From positions 1-40,623 of the forward strand of contig WFSL01000026.1 in the NCBI GenBank assembly GCA_015486015.1: DNA of 40,623 nt, given 5' to 3'. The translations under genes and the position numbers were made by a program. This document shows, piece by piece, positions 32,774 to 40,368 of the stretch (the first letter of the stretch is position 1; each line of letters begins with the position of its first letter). A model generated the notes under the pieces. The model saw only the letters and a list, made by a program, of their open reading frames with translations. It had not been told where the DNA came from and ran no database searches. Origin of the DNA: Aquificota bacterium (GTDB taxonomy: Bacteria; Thermosulfidibacterota; Thermosulfidibacteria; Thermosulfidibacterales; B14-G1).

Positions 32774-33109
32774 ATGGAAACGAGAAGCGGAGCGATAAAC
32801 AGGGATGAATTACTGAGACGGGTAAAAGAGGCTGTGCGGGAGTTAGTTCCCGAAGCAGAAGTCGTTTTGTACGGTTCCCGTGCCAGAGGAACTGCTCGTG
32901 CGGATTCAGATTGGGATTTCTTGATCCTGTTGCCTCAGCCTGTAGACAGAAAGTTGGAAATGCAAATAAAAGACCGTTTATATGATATTGAATTGGAGAC
33001 AGATACGGTATTGAGCAGTATTATTCGCAGCAGGCAAGAATGGTTGTCCAAGCGATATGAAGTTGTCCCGCTGCGCCGGGAAGTAGAGAGGGATGGGATA
33101 GCGGTATGA
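32774..33109 (+). CDS. MNT-type nucleotidyltransferase (antitoxin of HEPN pair)
   Basis: The 111-residue product has the nucleotidyltransferase core GSRARGTARADSDWDFLIL (GS at 34-35, DSDWD with aspartates 46 and 48), followed by LETDTVLSSIIRSRQEW. Length and motif spacing equal those of the MNT protein at 30844, but the sequence is only distantly similar, so it is not a recent copy. Its stop overlaps the HEPN gene start (ATGA). It should be the antitoxin of that pair. Confidence 0.88.
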   Translation: METRSGAINRDELLRRVKEAVRELVPEAEVVLYGSRARGTARADSDWDFLILLPQPVDRKLEMQIKDRLYDIELETDTVLSSIIRSRQEWLSKRYEVVPLRREVERDGIAV

Positions 33110-33507
33110 GAGAAAGCGAGCTGCAGGAATTGGTGGCTTACCGTCTGCGGCGGGCGATGGAGACGTTAGAAGAAGCGCGGATAATGGGGAAGATTGAACA
33201 TTGGAATGCGTGTGCGAATCGCCTGTATTACGCGGCGTTTTACGCAGTATCCGCTTTGCTTGTGAGAGACGGACTCACAGCCACAAAACACAGCGGGGTC
33301 AAGGCGCTGTTCAATCGGCACTACGTCAAAACAGGAAAAATTTCAAAGGCGGAAGGGAGGCTTTATAATCGGCTGTTTGATTTGCGACAGGAAGGGGACT
33401 ATTTGGACTTTGTGTTGCTGGATAAGGAAAGAGTCGCTCCGCTAATGAAGGCAACAGCGGATTTTATAGAGGCGATCCGCTCGTTGTTGAGTGAAGCAAA
33501 TGATTGA
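33106..33507 (+). CDS. HEPN-domain toxin
   Basis: The 133-residue product is a complete HEPN protein: YRLRRAMETLEEARIMGKIEHWNACANRLYYAAFYAVSALL, then TKHSGVKALFNRHYVKTGKISKAEGRLYNRLFDLRQEGDY. The arginine of RLYYAAFY is present; the histidine that completes the RX4-6H RNase motif in many HEPN toxins is a tyrosine, which I believe is common in this subfamily. It is coupled to the MNT gene (ATGA). The stop lies in the left box of attC-like site 3. Confidence 0.88.
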   Translation: MRESELQELVAYRLRRAMETLEEARIMGKIEHWNACANRLYYAAFYAVSALLVRDGLTATKHSGVKALFNRHYVKTGKISKAEGRLYNRLFDLRQEGDYLDFVLLDKERVAPLMKATADFIEAIRSLLSEAND

Positions 33508-33573
33508 GCAACCCGACCCTGCCGTTCGGAGGAAGCGGCTTCGCCGTGGGCGAGCTGTGGAGGTTGGTTGGGC
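33506..33573. repeat. attC-like site 3 (divergent)
   Basis: The ends are GAGCAAC (partial RYYYAAC) and GTTGGGC (exact GTTRRRY) and pair through CAACC/GGTTG and ACC/GGT. The inner part folds as CGGC-TTC-GCCG. The pairing is weaker than in sites 1 and 2 and the CAGCGG core is absent. Confidence 0.35.
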
Positions 33574-33580
33574 AAAAATG

Positions 33581-33637
33581 GCTTACTTGTCGTGGTGCTT
33601 GGACGGCATCGCCGTGCCACTGACGCCATCGCTAGCC
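33581..33637. repeat. attC-like site 4 (degenerate)
   Basis: The right half TGACGCCATCGCTAG resembles TGACGCTATCGTTGG of site 2. ACGGC and GCCGT pair around ATC, with further GTG/CAC and CGT/ACG pairs. The outer boxes GCTTACT and GCTAGCC no longer fit the consensus. It may be a decayed site. Confidence 0.25.
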
Positions 33638-33658
33638 GTCAATCAGCATTGCCCTGAG

Positions 33659-33673
33659 GTCGCGTCTTGAATT
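33659..33673. repeat. 15-bp direct repeat, left copy
   Basis: GGTCGCGTCTTGAAT occurs here and at 34015-34029 in the same orientation, with partial similarity continuing (CAAT at the same distance). The two copies bracket the broken MNT gene. Confidence 0.6.
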
Positions 33674-33730
33674 TGACAATTTCCCGTGACGGGTACAAGC
33701 CACACTGCCCCCTACCCGTTGGTTTTCTCC

Positions 33731-33759
33731 TTGATCCCCACTCCCACCGCCCTTATATT
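33731..33759 (+). promoter_or_regulatory. Duplicated promoter of the broken MNT copy
   Basis: TTGATC (33731-33736), a 17-bp spacer and TATATT (33754-33759) copy the promoter at 30808-30836 almost base for base and end seven bases before ATG 33767. Confidence 0.5.
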
Positions 33760-33766
33760 CCCAATC

Positions 33767-34010
33767 ATGAAGGAGTTAGAGCTCAGCAAAGAGGAAAGAG
33801 TCGCCCTTGAGAAGCTCAAAAGCTTCCTAACAGGGAACTATGGAACCGCAAGGATTCTCATCTTCGCATCTTCGGCTCCAAAGCAAAGGGCTACTCCGAC
33901 GATGAGTCAGACCTGGATGTGCTGATTCTTCTGCCCCATAAAGTGGGCAGGCTTACCAGGAAACGTATCATACACGCCGTGTTCGACATTAACCTTGGAA
34001 CCACCGCTAT
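33767..34010 (+). pseudogene. Broken copy of the MNT gene at 30844
   Basis: The DNA is very similar to 30844-31075, including the bases before the ATG. After about 30 codons the 8-bp unit CATCTTCG is present twice in tandem, which shifts the frame just before the GSK motif. The original frame resumes afterwards (SDDESDLDVLILLPHKV, then RIIHAVFDINL). At about 34000 similarity stops, so the last third of the gene is missing, and the right copy of the 15-bp repeat follows. It is a recent segmental duplication that has decayed. Confidence 0.8.
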
Positions 34011-34014
34011 ATGG

Positions 34015-34029
34015 GGTCGCGTCTTGAAT
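34015..34029. repeat. 15-bp direct repeat, right copy
   Basis: Identical to 33659-33673. It begins five bases after the point where similarity to the intact MNT gene has ended. Confidence 0.6.
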
Positions 34030-34158
34030 CTAGCAATATTGTGATACCCATCGACCATGGTCATACATCCAGGAAACGCCCACCGGGTGAGCTATCGGAG
34101 ATAAACGATCCCAACCATCCGCTTTAGGGGCCAGATCAAAAACCTACTCTCCAATCCG

Positions 34159-34401
34159 TCAAGATACGGCGAATGAGCGTCCCAGCGGCTGGAATCCATC
34201 CACCTCTCCCCTTTCCAGCTTGGCCTTGATCTGCTCAAAGCGCCTAACCGTCTCAGGTGAATAAAGCCTTTCCCCACAATGTAGGCACACCTCTGCTTGC
34301 ACTTTCACCACGGCAGTGTGGATTCCTCCCCTCAATAGCTTTTCCACCTCTTTCTCCACCACTTCACCACCACACACTGGGCACCTCTCAAAGGGTCTCA
34401 T
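34159..34401 (-). CDS. YgiT-type zinc-finger antitoxin-like protein
   Basis: The 80-residue product has the two CxxC pairs of the YgiT/MqsA-type zinc finger: CPVCGGEVVEKEVEKLL near residue 8 and CLHCGERLYSPETV near residue 40. There is no full C-terminal HTH domain, so it is the short form. It begins four bases after the DUF4258 gene on the same strand; this pair is a known toxin-antitoxin-like arrangement, with the zinc-finger protein as the probable antitoxin. Confidence 0.85.
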   Translation of the reverse strand: MRPFERCPVCGGEVVEKEVEKLLRGGIHTAVVKVQAEVCLHCGERLYSPETVRRFEQIKAKLERGEVDGFQPLGRSFAVS

Positions 34402-34405
34402 CCCT

Positions 34406-34714
34406 TCACCTCCTTTCTCTCCAATTGATCCACCGTTGTGGATCGGGACGGTAAACGGTAATCAACACCGCCCACCTGTTGACTCGGTTATAGGCCCAAA
34501 CACTATGCACCGGTTCACCAAGAGAAGTATTGCCATAAATCAGACAACTGGGATAGGGCCTATCTTCGGGATACTTTTCTATGATTTCTCCCTGAAATAA
34601 GCTGAAAAAGATTTCGTCAAAAGAGAGATTATCCTCCTGCGCCTCTTCGTAGGCATGATCGGTGATTCGTACTCTGCCTACACGTATGGCCTCGATAATC
34701 TCTTCAAGTTTCAC
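34406..34714 (-). CDS. DUF4258-domain protein (probable toxin of YgiT pair)
   Basis: The 102-residue product is a DUF4258 protein: RITDHAYEEAQEDNLSFDEIF contains the conserved histidine, followed by GEIIEKYPEDRPYPSCLIYG and VHSVWAYN, then AVLITVYRPDPQRW. DUF4258 proteins are RelE/BrnT-like small proteins regarded as RNase toxins. The GTG start at 34714 has an AAAGGAGAG site. It is transcribed before its YgiT-type partner. Confidence 0.85.
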   Translation of the reverse strand: MKLEEIIEAIRVGRVRITDHAYEEAQEDNLSFDEIFFSLFQGEIIEKYPEDRPYPSCLIYGNTSLGEPVHSVWAYNRVNRWAVLITVYRPDPQRWINWRERR

Positions 34715-35080
34715 GGAAAACTCTCCTTTTTAAGAGGATAAACACATCAATTGACGAGTTCAAGCTCTCTAAAGAAACACAAATCTACCATTAGACCTTC
34801 ATACCACCCTCTCAGGGGTCCGCCATTGAATTCTTTGGAAATGACATTCGCACGATGAGCCTGAAAGTGTCAGGTCTCAACATTTGACATATTATCTCCT
34901 ATCCTGCTCCCCTTGAAAGGCGGTTTTCTGCACATTCTGGCGAAAGCCCCCACTTTGTCCGACACCTTGGCTCCGGTATGGTGATCTTCATCTCTGAGAT
35001 GGTCACCTTCAGCTGGAATTACTGGGGAGTGTGGACATGAAACATTACGGGATTCTTCCGTGATAGGGACTCACCCGCTT
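34715..35080. other. Intergenic stretch without a gene
   Basis: No convincing reading frame is present. It contains copy 2 of the dispersed repeat (34817-34849), followed by GTCTCAACATTTGACAT and scattered short palindromes. It marks the change from the toxin-antitoxin region back to metabolic genes. Confidence 0.5.
34817..34849. repeat. Dispersed direct repeat, copy 2
   Basis: GGTCCGCCATTGAATT and TGGAAATGACA match 29811-29842 in the same orientation with about four differences. Confidence 0.6.
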
Positions 35081-35509
35081 TCAATCCCTATGCGGCCTAT
35101 GCCTCCCTCTCCCTCTACCCTTGCCCAGACCTTTGCCCATTCCCATACCTTCCTCCCGCTCCCGCTTCCAAGGCTGGTAGCCCTTTTCCCCCTTAGGCTT
35201 CACTCTGGCACAGATATCGGCACTTTCAGGAGATCGGTGCTCTTCACAATAATCTCTGATCTCCTCACGAAGCCTCGATTTAACTTCTTTCATCTCTTCC
35301 CTGAGCTGCCGGAGCCTTTCACAGTTGGAGCTTTGAGGATTGATCATGGTACAGTACCTCCATACAGGGCTTCTGTTCCTTCTTCCCAAGGTCCTACTTC
35401 TATGATGGCTCTCATTCTGCCCAGGTCTCGGTTCCCATTTCATGGGTTTGGCTGAAGCAGCCCCCACCATAAACATCAGGCAAACCCCTATCATCGCTAA
35501 CTTCTTCAT
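35081..35509 (-). CDS. Small secreted basic protein, unknown
   Basis: The 142-residue product has a signal peptide (MKKLAMIGVCLMFMVGAASA, cleavage before KPMKW). The mature part holds four cysteines (RYCTM, SNCERL, DYCEEH, DICARV), probably forming two disulfides across a helix of about 40 charged residues. It ends in a tail rich in glycine, lysine and arginine (GMGKGLGKGRGRGRHRPHRD). GGAGGAG precedes the ATG. The family is not recognised; the shape resembles small periplasmic helical proteins. It stands alone downstream of the OFOR operon. Confidence 0.65.
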   Translation of the reverse strand: MKKLAMIGVCLMFMVGAASAKPMKWEPRPGQNESHHRSRTLGRRNRSPVWRYCTMINPQSSNCERLRQLREEMKEVKSRLREEIRDYCEEHRSPESADICARVKPKGEKGYQPWKREREEGMGMGKGLGKGRGRGRHRPHRD

Positions 35510-35701
35510 AATCTCCTCCTATTTTACAATTTGCCCTTTGCCAACTATCACATGAAAATAGCTTTTACAACAAAAACCCAAGCTTAACTCTCTTCAGGCC
35601 CCATTCCTTAACGCTATTCTGACATCGGAGGAGTAAAGAATCAAAAACAAATAACACACCCCCATATAAAGACCCAGTCACAAAGCCATGACACAAGAGG
35701 A

Positions 35702-36601
35702 TCAACCACTCAAGACGGGCGAGGAACCAGAGGCATCGAGCCTTTCTAAAATGCTTTCCCAGCGCTCCTGCACCCATTGTTTGAAGGCGGCCTTTTCCCC
35801 CTCCCCCATAGCAGCAAAGCGCCCTTGAGCCCCCAGATACTCCTCTATAGGTATCCAGGAAGGCTCGTGAGTAAGACGCCATCGACCATCCAGTATCTCT
35901 ATAAGTGGAAAGACGCCTGACTCCACCGCCAGCCTCCCTACCTGAACCGTCTTGCTCTCCTCCATTCGCCAACCCGTTGGACACGGACACAACACCAAAA
36001 TGAAGCGAAACCCTTTAATCCCACAGGCCTTCCGGAATTTGGTCAGGAGATCTTGAGGGTAGCTGGGGGAAGCGGTGGCTATGTATGGGATACCATGGGC
36101 TACCAATGCACCCACAAGGTCCTTCTTCCTCTCCACCTTGAGAGTAGGGTATGGAGTAGTGGTAGTCCACGCCCCCGGTGGGGTGGCAGAAGAGCGCTGA
36201 ACACCCGTATTCATGTAAGCCTCATTATCGTAGCACACATAAATGAAATCCTCATTGCGCTCAGCTGCCGCCGACAATGCGCCAAAGCCAATGTCATAAC
36301 TAGAGCCATCCCCCGCCCATACCATAACCGTGACATCCCTTTGACCCAGCCTTTCCAGGGCTGCACGAATGCCCGTAGCCACACTGGGCGCCACAGCGAA
36401 GGGTGTGTGAATGAGAGGCAGTTTCAAGGTGGCATCAGGATGACGTCCAGCAATAATGGACCAGCACGAAGCAGGAATCACCACTCGGGTCTTTTCATCC
36501 ATAACCTTGAGGGCCAGCCTCATGGCCAGCGCAGCTCCACACCCAGCACAGGCCAAGTGCCCTGGTTCCATGTGTTCAACAATGGGGTACTTCAACTCCA
36601 T
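35702..36601 (-). CDS. 2-oxoacid:ferredoxin oxidoreductase, beta subunit (TPP-binding)
   Basis: The 299-residue product is the thiamine-pyrophosphate subunit of a 2-oxoacid:ferredoxin oxidoreductase, which converts a 2-oxoacid and CoA to acyl-CoA, CO2 and reduced ferredoxin. It has the cluster-binding CAGCGAALAM near residue 18, the TPP motif WAGDGSSYDIGFGALSAAAERNEDFIYVCYDNEAYMNTGVQRS and a further CPCPTGW. The GVQRSSATPPGAWTTTT stretch is typical for pyruvate- or 2-oxoisovalerate-type enzymes. It overlaps the alpha gene by 10 bp. Gamma and delta (ferredoxin-like) subunits are absent from the cluster. Which oxoacid is used is open. Confidence 0.93.
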   Translation of the reverse strand: MELKYPIVEHMEPGHLACAGCGAALAMRLALKVMDEKTRVVIPASCWSIIAGRHPDATLKLPLIHTPFAVAPSVATGIRAALERLGQRDVTVMVWAGDGSSYDIGFGALSAAAERNEDFIYVCYDNEAYMNTGVQRSSATPPGAWTTTTPYPTLKVERKKDLVGALVAHGIPYIATASPSYPQDLLTKFRKACGIKGFRFILVLCPCPTGWRMEESKTVQVGRLAVESGVFPLIEILDGRWRLTHEPSWIPIEEYLGAQGRFAAMGEGEKAAFKQWVQERWESILERLDASGSSPVLSG

Positions 36602-37719
36602 AACACCACCCCTTCCGAGACAATGGAACTCCTATGGTAGAGGTCCTCTATCACTTCAGGTGTCACCTCCCTTCCCCCCATGGAAGCGACGCAGCACTGG
36701 ACAGGACATATGCCACCCAGGGCACTGCGCACCTCTTGGGAAAAGATGCCTTCTGCCCCATAAGAGATGGCCCTGTCTAACACCAACACCCGTTCCACAC
36801 TGGCAAGTGACTCCCTGAGGTGGTCATATGGGAAAGGCCTGAAAAGGCGAAGATTGACAAGTCCCACCCTCTCTCCATCGCTACGAAGCACGTCTACGGT
36901 GTACCGAACGGTACCAGCGAGTGCTCCAGAGGTCAGAAAGACTACAGAGGCGTCCTCCAAGCGGTAACCATCTACAGGCCTGTATGATCTGCCTGTTACC
37001 TCTCCCCATCTTTCAAAGGCTGCTGCCCAACCTTCCAAGGCCCTGGCATGGTCCTTGAAGAGGTCCCGCCGCTCCCTGTGATAAAGACCAGGCTCCAAAA
37101 CAGGCCATAGAGTGAAGGGGTCATGGTGAGAAAGGCGCAGGGGAAAATCCAGGGGAGGTAAAAATGCCTCAACTTCCTGAGGTTCTACCAGCTCCACAGG
37201 CTCAGCAGTGTGGGAGAGGACAAAGCCATCCAAGGCCACCATAACTGGCAAGCAGGATCCCTCTGCTACCTTGAAGGCCATCACTGTTAAATCCATGGCC
37301 TCCTGGGCTGAGGAGGCAAAAACCTGCATCCAACCCGTATCCCTCTGGGAAAGCATATCTTGTTGATCGCACCAGATGTTCCACGGGGCCCCTACCGCCC
37401 TGTTGGCGACGGCCATCACCACGGGTAAGCGACCCCCTGCTACCCAATGCATCATCTCATGCATAAAGAGGAGCCCCTGAGATGAAGTGGCAGTGAAAGC
37501 CCTTACACCTTGCGCTACAGCTCCGGCTACCACAGCCAGGGCAGACATTTCGGATTCGACCCTGATGTACTTGGCCTCAAGCTCGCCCTTAGCCACGTAC
37601 TCTGCCAACTTTTCAATGATGTGGGTTTGAGGAGTAATGGGGTAAGCGGCCACCACCTGTGGCTGACATACCTTAACGCCATGGGCCACTGCCTCAGCAC
37701 CTGTAAGCACTGTCCTCAC
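36592..37719 (-). CDS. 2-oxoacid:ferredoxin oxidoreductase, alpha subunit
   Basis: The product is the alpha subunit of the same enzyme, with the pyrimidine-binding domain (VLTGAEAVAHGVKVCQPQVVAAYPITPQTHIIEKLAEYV, ESEMSALAVVAGAVAQGVRAFTATSSQGLLFMHEMMHW) and domain II (VVFLTSGALAGTVRYTVDVLRSDGERVGLVNLRLFRPFP, VLDRAISYG). GTG 37719 (375 residues) matches the usual family start; TTG 37764, overlapping the upstream stop (TTGA), would add 15 residues and cannot be excluded. It lies behind the Fe-S protein gene in the same operon. Confidence 0.93.
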   Translation of the reverse strand: MRTVLTGAEAVAHGVKVCQPQVVAAYPITPQTHIIEKLAEYVAKGELEAKYIRVESEMSALAVVAGAVAQGVRAFTATSSQGLLFMHEMMHWVAGGRLPVVMAVANRAVGAPWNIWCDQQDMLSQRDTGWMQVFASSAQEAMDLTVMAFKVAEGSCLPVMVALDGFVLSHTAEPVELVEPQEVEAFLPPLDFPLRLSHHDPFTLWPVLEPGLYHRERRDLFKDHARALEGWAAAFERWGEVTGRSYRPVDGYRLEDASVVFLTSGALAGTVRYTVDVLRSDGERVGLVNLRLFRPFPYDHLRESLASVERVLVLDRAISYGAEGIFSQEVRSALGGICPVQCCVASMGGREVTPEVIEDLYHRSSIVSEGVVLWS

Positions 37720-37760
37720 TAAAACGCCCCTATTTAAGAGATCTTTAGAACCGGCCCAGA

Positions 37761-38936
37761 TCAAGCAACGCTATCCAATATCTGGGCTACATCCATAATT
37801 GTAATTTTATCTTCCTTCCCCATATCCAATATAGCATTGTTGAGCATAGTATAGCACCATGGACAGGCCACGACGAGGACCCCTGCGCCCGTCTCTAAGG
37901 CCTCATGCAAACGAATCCGCTCAATCTTCTCCTTTTCTTCCACCTCTAACCACATCCTGCCACCCCCACCCCCACAGCAGAGGCTGTATTTTTTGCTATG
38001 AGGCATCTCCACAAGCTCCAAACCGGGTATAGCAGTGAGCACTTGCCTGGGGGCCTCCCACACATCGTTGTGCTTAGTGAGGTAACAGGGGTCATGGTAT
38101 GTGACCTTTGCCTCCTTAGGTTTTGGCTTTATCAAGCCTCTTCGCAAGAGATCCTCCAAGAATTGAGTATAGTGAAGAACCTCTACCCCATCTGGAAGCT
38201 CATAGTCATGGACGAGGGTATTGTAGCAATGGGGTGAGATAGTTATGACCTTTTTGGCGCCGCTCATCAATATGTTCTCGGTGTTCTTCCCCTTGAGATC
38301 CTCAAACAGGAATGGATCCCCCATCCTCAATGCTGGGCTACCACAGCAGACCTCCCCTCTCATGATTCCAAAGTCTATCCCTGCCTTCTTAAAAATCGAA
38401 ATTATCGCCTTGGCCATTTTGTTTATGGTAGCATCATAAGAGGGGGTACAGCCTACAAATAGGATAAAATCTACCTGCTCTTCCGGTACCCACTTGACCT
38501 CTCCCTTAAGCCATTTGAAACGGTCTTCCCCAGGTTGGGCATAAGGATTGCCATTACTTTGGAGAGACTTCAGCGCACCCCTTTGGCTTGGAGCAGGCCC
38601 TATCATCTTGTCCACCAGAAGCTTCCTACCCTCCTCTATGATCTTCAGCACCTCCACACCTGCACTCATCTCCTTGCATGTGATGGTACAACTATTGCAC
38701 GTAGTGCATGAGTACAGAATGTGAGTGAGTTCCTCCCTCTTAGAAAAAAGGTCCCATTTTATGGCGTAATAAATGGATTGGGTGATACCAGAAGGCCCAT
38801 GGACCATGTAAGGGATCATGGACTGGTTTATGGGACAAGTAGAATAACAAAAGTTGCAGTTCCAACACTTAAAAATGTTATTCTCTACACTCTTAACCAA
38901 AGCTTCTTCGCTATATTTGGCCTCATCTACAGGCAT
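37761..38936 (-). CDS. (Fe-S)-binding protein with two CCG domains (HdrD/GlpC/GlcF-like)
   Basis: The 391-residue product carries two ferredoxin-type 4Fe-4S motifs, CWNCNFCYSTCP and CTTCNSCTITC, in the first 110 residues. Two cysteine-rich CCG domains follow (FVGCTPSYDA with EVCCGSPALRMGD; YHDPCYLTKHNDVWEAPR with SLCCGGGGGRMWLE). This is the layout of the iron-sulfur partner of FAD-linked oxidases and of heterodisulfide-reductase-like HdrD. ATG 38936 with AGGAGGAG five bases upstream is chosen over a longer frame to 38996. It lies 10 bp after the FAD oxidase gene and probably takes its electrons. Confidence 0.92.
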   Translation of the reverse strand: MPVDEAKYSEEALVKSVENNIFKCWNCNFCYSTCPINQSMIPYMVHGPSGITQSIYYAIKWDLFSKREELTHILYSCTTCNSCTITCKEMSAGVEVLKIIEEGRKLLVDKMIGPAPSQRGALKSLQSNGNPYAQPGEDRFKWLKGEVKWVPEEQVDFILFVGCTPSYDATINKMAKAIISIFKKAGIDFGIMRGEVCCGSPALRMGDPFLFEDLKGKNTENILMSGAKKVITISPHCYNTLVHDYELPDGVEVLHYTQFLEDLLRRGLIKPKPKEAKVTYHDPCYLTKHNDVWEAPRQVLTAIPGLELVEMPHSKKYSLCCGGGGGRMWLEVEEKEKIERIRLHEALETGAGVLVVACPWCYTMLNNAILDMGKEDKITIMDVAQILDSVA

Positions 38937-38946
38937 CTTGCTCCTC

Positions 38947-40353
38947 CTATCTCTTCCCTTCCAGTATCCCTGGATTAAGGATATTATTGGGATCAAAGAC
39001 TCTTTTAATCTGTCTCACCAAGTTGTATGCGGTCTCACCATATCTCTTTATAAAGAAAGGGGTCCTCTTGCCGAACTGACCCCACTCCCCCCCGCAGGTC
39101 CCGTACTTTACATTTAGCTCCGCTTCTCTCTGAAAGCACTCCTTGACTGCTTGCCTCCTTTTATCCTCAGGCCATTCAGGGGGCACAAAGAAAGTGGGAT
39201 GCATGGTCAAGGCACCAATGTGTCCGAAGAGATAGTTGTGAAGCTCGCTGAGCACTGAAAGCCCTTGGCTGAAGTCCTCTGCTTCCCTCATACACTGGGC
39301 CAATTGGGGCAGGTTAGAAACCACCTCTGCCACCACAATTTTACCCCCAGTAGCATCCATAAGATAAGAGGCTATCACTTCCCTGGCACTCCAGAGCTTG
39401 GCCCATTCTTCGAGGTCCGTTATCTGCCTGGCCTCTATAGGGCCTTCCTTTCTGAAGGCATCCATCACCCTTTCCATCTTTTTCCTTGCCTCTTCCTCGT
39501 CCCCTCCGATTCCCACAAAAAAGACAATGGGACCTGGGGGTGGCTCCATCTCTTTCACCCTGTAGGCTATCTCGGCCACATCCTTGGCCATGAACTCCAT
39601 GAATAGGGGGGGTGGGGCCTTCTCCAGATACATCCTCTGCACGCCCTTGGCTAAGGGCTCCAAGCGGTCGAACACTGCGATCCCATAGGCAACTTTAAAG
39701 AGTGGCACAAGCCTCATACGAATCTTGGTCACGATACCGAGGAGTCCGTCTCCTCCGATGAAGAACTTTGAAAGGTCCATCCCAGCAATTCTTCTGAGTC
39801 CTTTAGTCCCCGTCTCAATGATCTCCCCCGTGGGTAGCACCACCTCGAGGCCCAAGATGTAATCACCAGGCTTCCCTGCACAAGCGTCTATGGTGTGGGC
39901 ACTGGTGTTGTTGTTTACCAGTCCTCCAAGACTGGCCACTACCTTGCTTCCCGGCCACATGGGCAGAAAGCATCCCCTCTTTTGGAGCTCGTCTGCCATC
40001 TCTGCGCATCGGAGGCCTGGCTCCGCCTCAAAATATCCATGATCCTCCAAGATCCAAAATCTGTTGAGCCTCCTGGTGAGCAACACTATTCCTGGCTCAT
40101 GGGGTCTGCTGGCTCCTGTGAGCACTGTCCCTGATCCCCTCACGAAGACTGGAACCTTCAATTCATTGGCCAGCTTCATGATCTCCGAGATCTCCTCCTT
40201 GCTCCCAGGTAGAACGGTACAGAAAGGAAGCACCTCAGGAGAAAGATCATAGGGGAACGGATCCAAGGCGCTCTTGATCCTCTCAAATGGGCTGAGGGAA
40301 ATATACTCATCTCCCACAATCTCGGCCAGTCTTGTTATCAATTTCTCTTCCAT
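38947..40353 (-). CDS. FAD-linked oxidase (GlcD / D-lactate dehydrogenase-like)
   Basis: The 468-residue product is a flavoprotein of the GlcD/D-2-hydroxyacid dehydrogenase group. It has the PP-loop FAD domain (VLPGSKEEISEIMKLANELKVPVFVRGSGTVLTGASRPHEPGIVLLTRRLNR, FLPMWPGSKVVASLGGLVNNNTSAH, GLEVVLPTGEIIETG, DLSKFFIGGDGLLGIVTKIRMRL) and the C-terminal cap ending RQIKRVFDPNNILNPGIL. Such enzymes oxidise D-lactate, glycolate or other 2-hydroxyacids. With the CCG protein and OFOR behind it, a route from a 2-hydroxyacid to acyl-CoA is plausible. The start ATG 40353 lies 15 bp after the MmgE/PrpD-like gene. Confidence 0.92.
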   Translation of the reverse strand: MEEKLITRLAEIVGDEYISLSPFERIKSALDPFPYDLSPEVLPFCTVLPGSKEEISEIMKLANELKVPVFVRGSGTVLTGASRPHEPGIVLLTRRLNRFWILEDHGYFEAEPGLRCAEMADELQKRGCFLPMWPGSKVVASLGGLVNNNTSAHTIDACAGKPGDYILGLEVVLPTGEIIETGTKGLRRIAGMDLSKFFIGGDGLLGIVTKIRMRLVPLFKVAYGIAVFDRLEPLAKGVQRMYLEKAPPPLFMEFMAKDVAEIAYRVKEMEPPPGPIVFFVGIGGDEEEARKKMERVMDAFRKEGPIEARQITDLEEWAKLWSAREVIASYLMDATGGKIVVAEVVSNLPQLAQCMREAEDFSQGLSVLSELHNYLFGHIGALTMHPTFFVPPEWPEDKRRQAVKECFQREAELNVKYGTCGGEWGQFGKRTPFFIKRYGETAYNLVRQIKRVFDPNNILNPGILEGKR

Positions 40354-40368
40354 AGCGGCCCTCCTGGA

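Noticed and set aside
27384-34849. CRISPR array among the repeats of the accessory region
   Set aside because: The repeats are few, spaced by whole genes and not regularly interspaced; no cas genes are present.
35565-35990. 141-codon frame on the minus strand over the end of the OFOR beta gene
   Set aside because: It overlaps a firmly identified gene in another frame and has no recognisable domain or good start.
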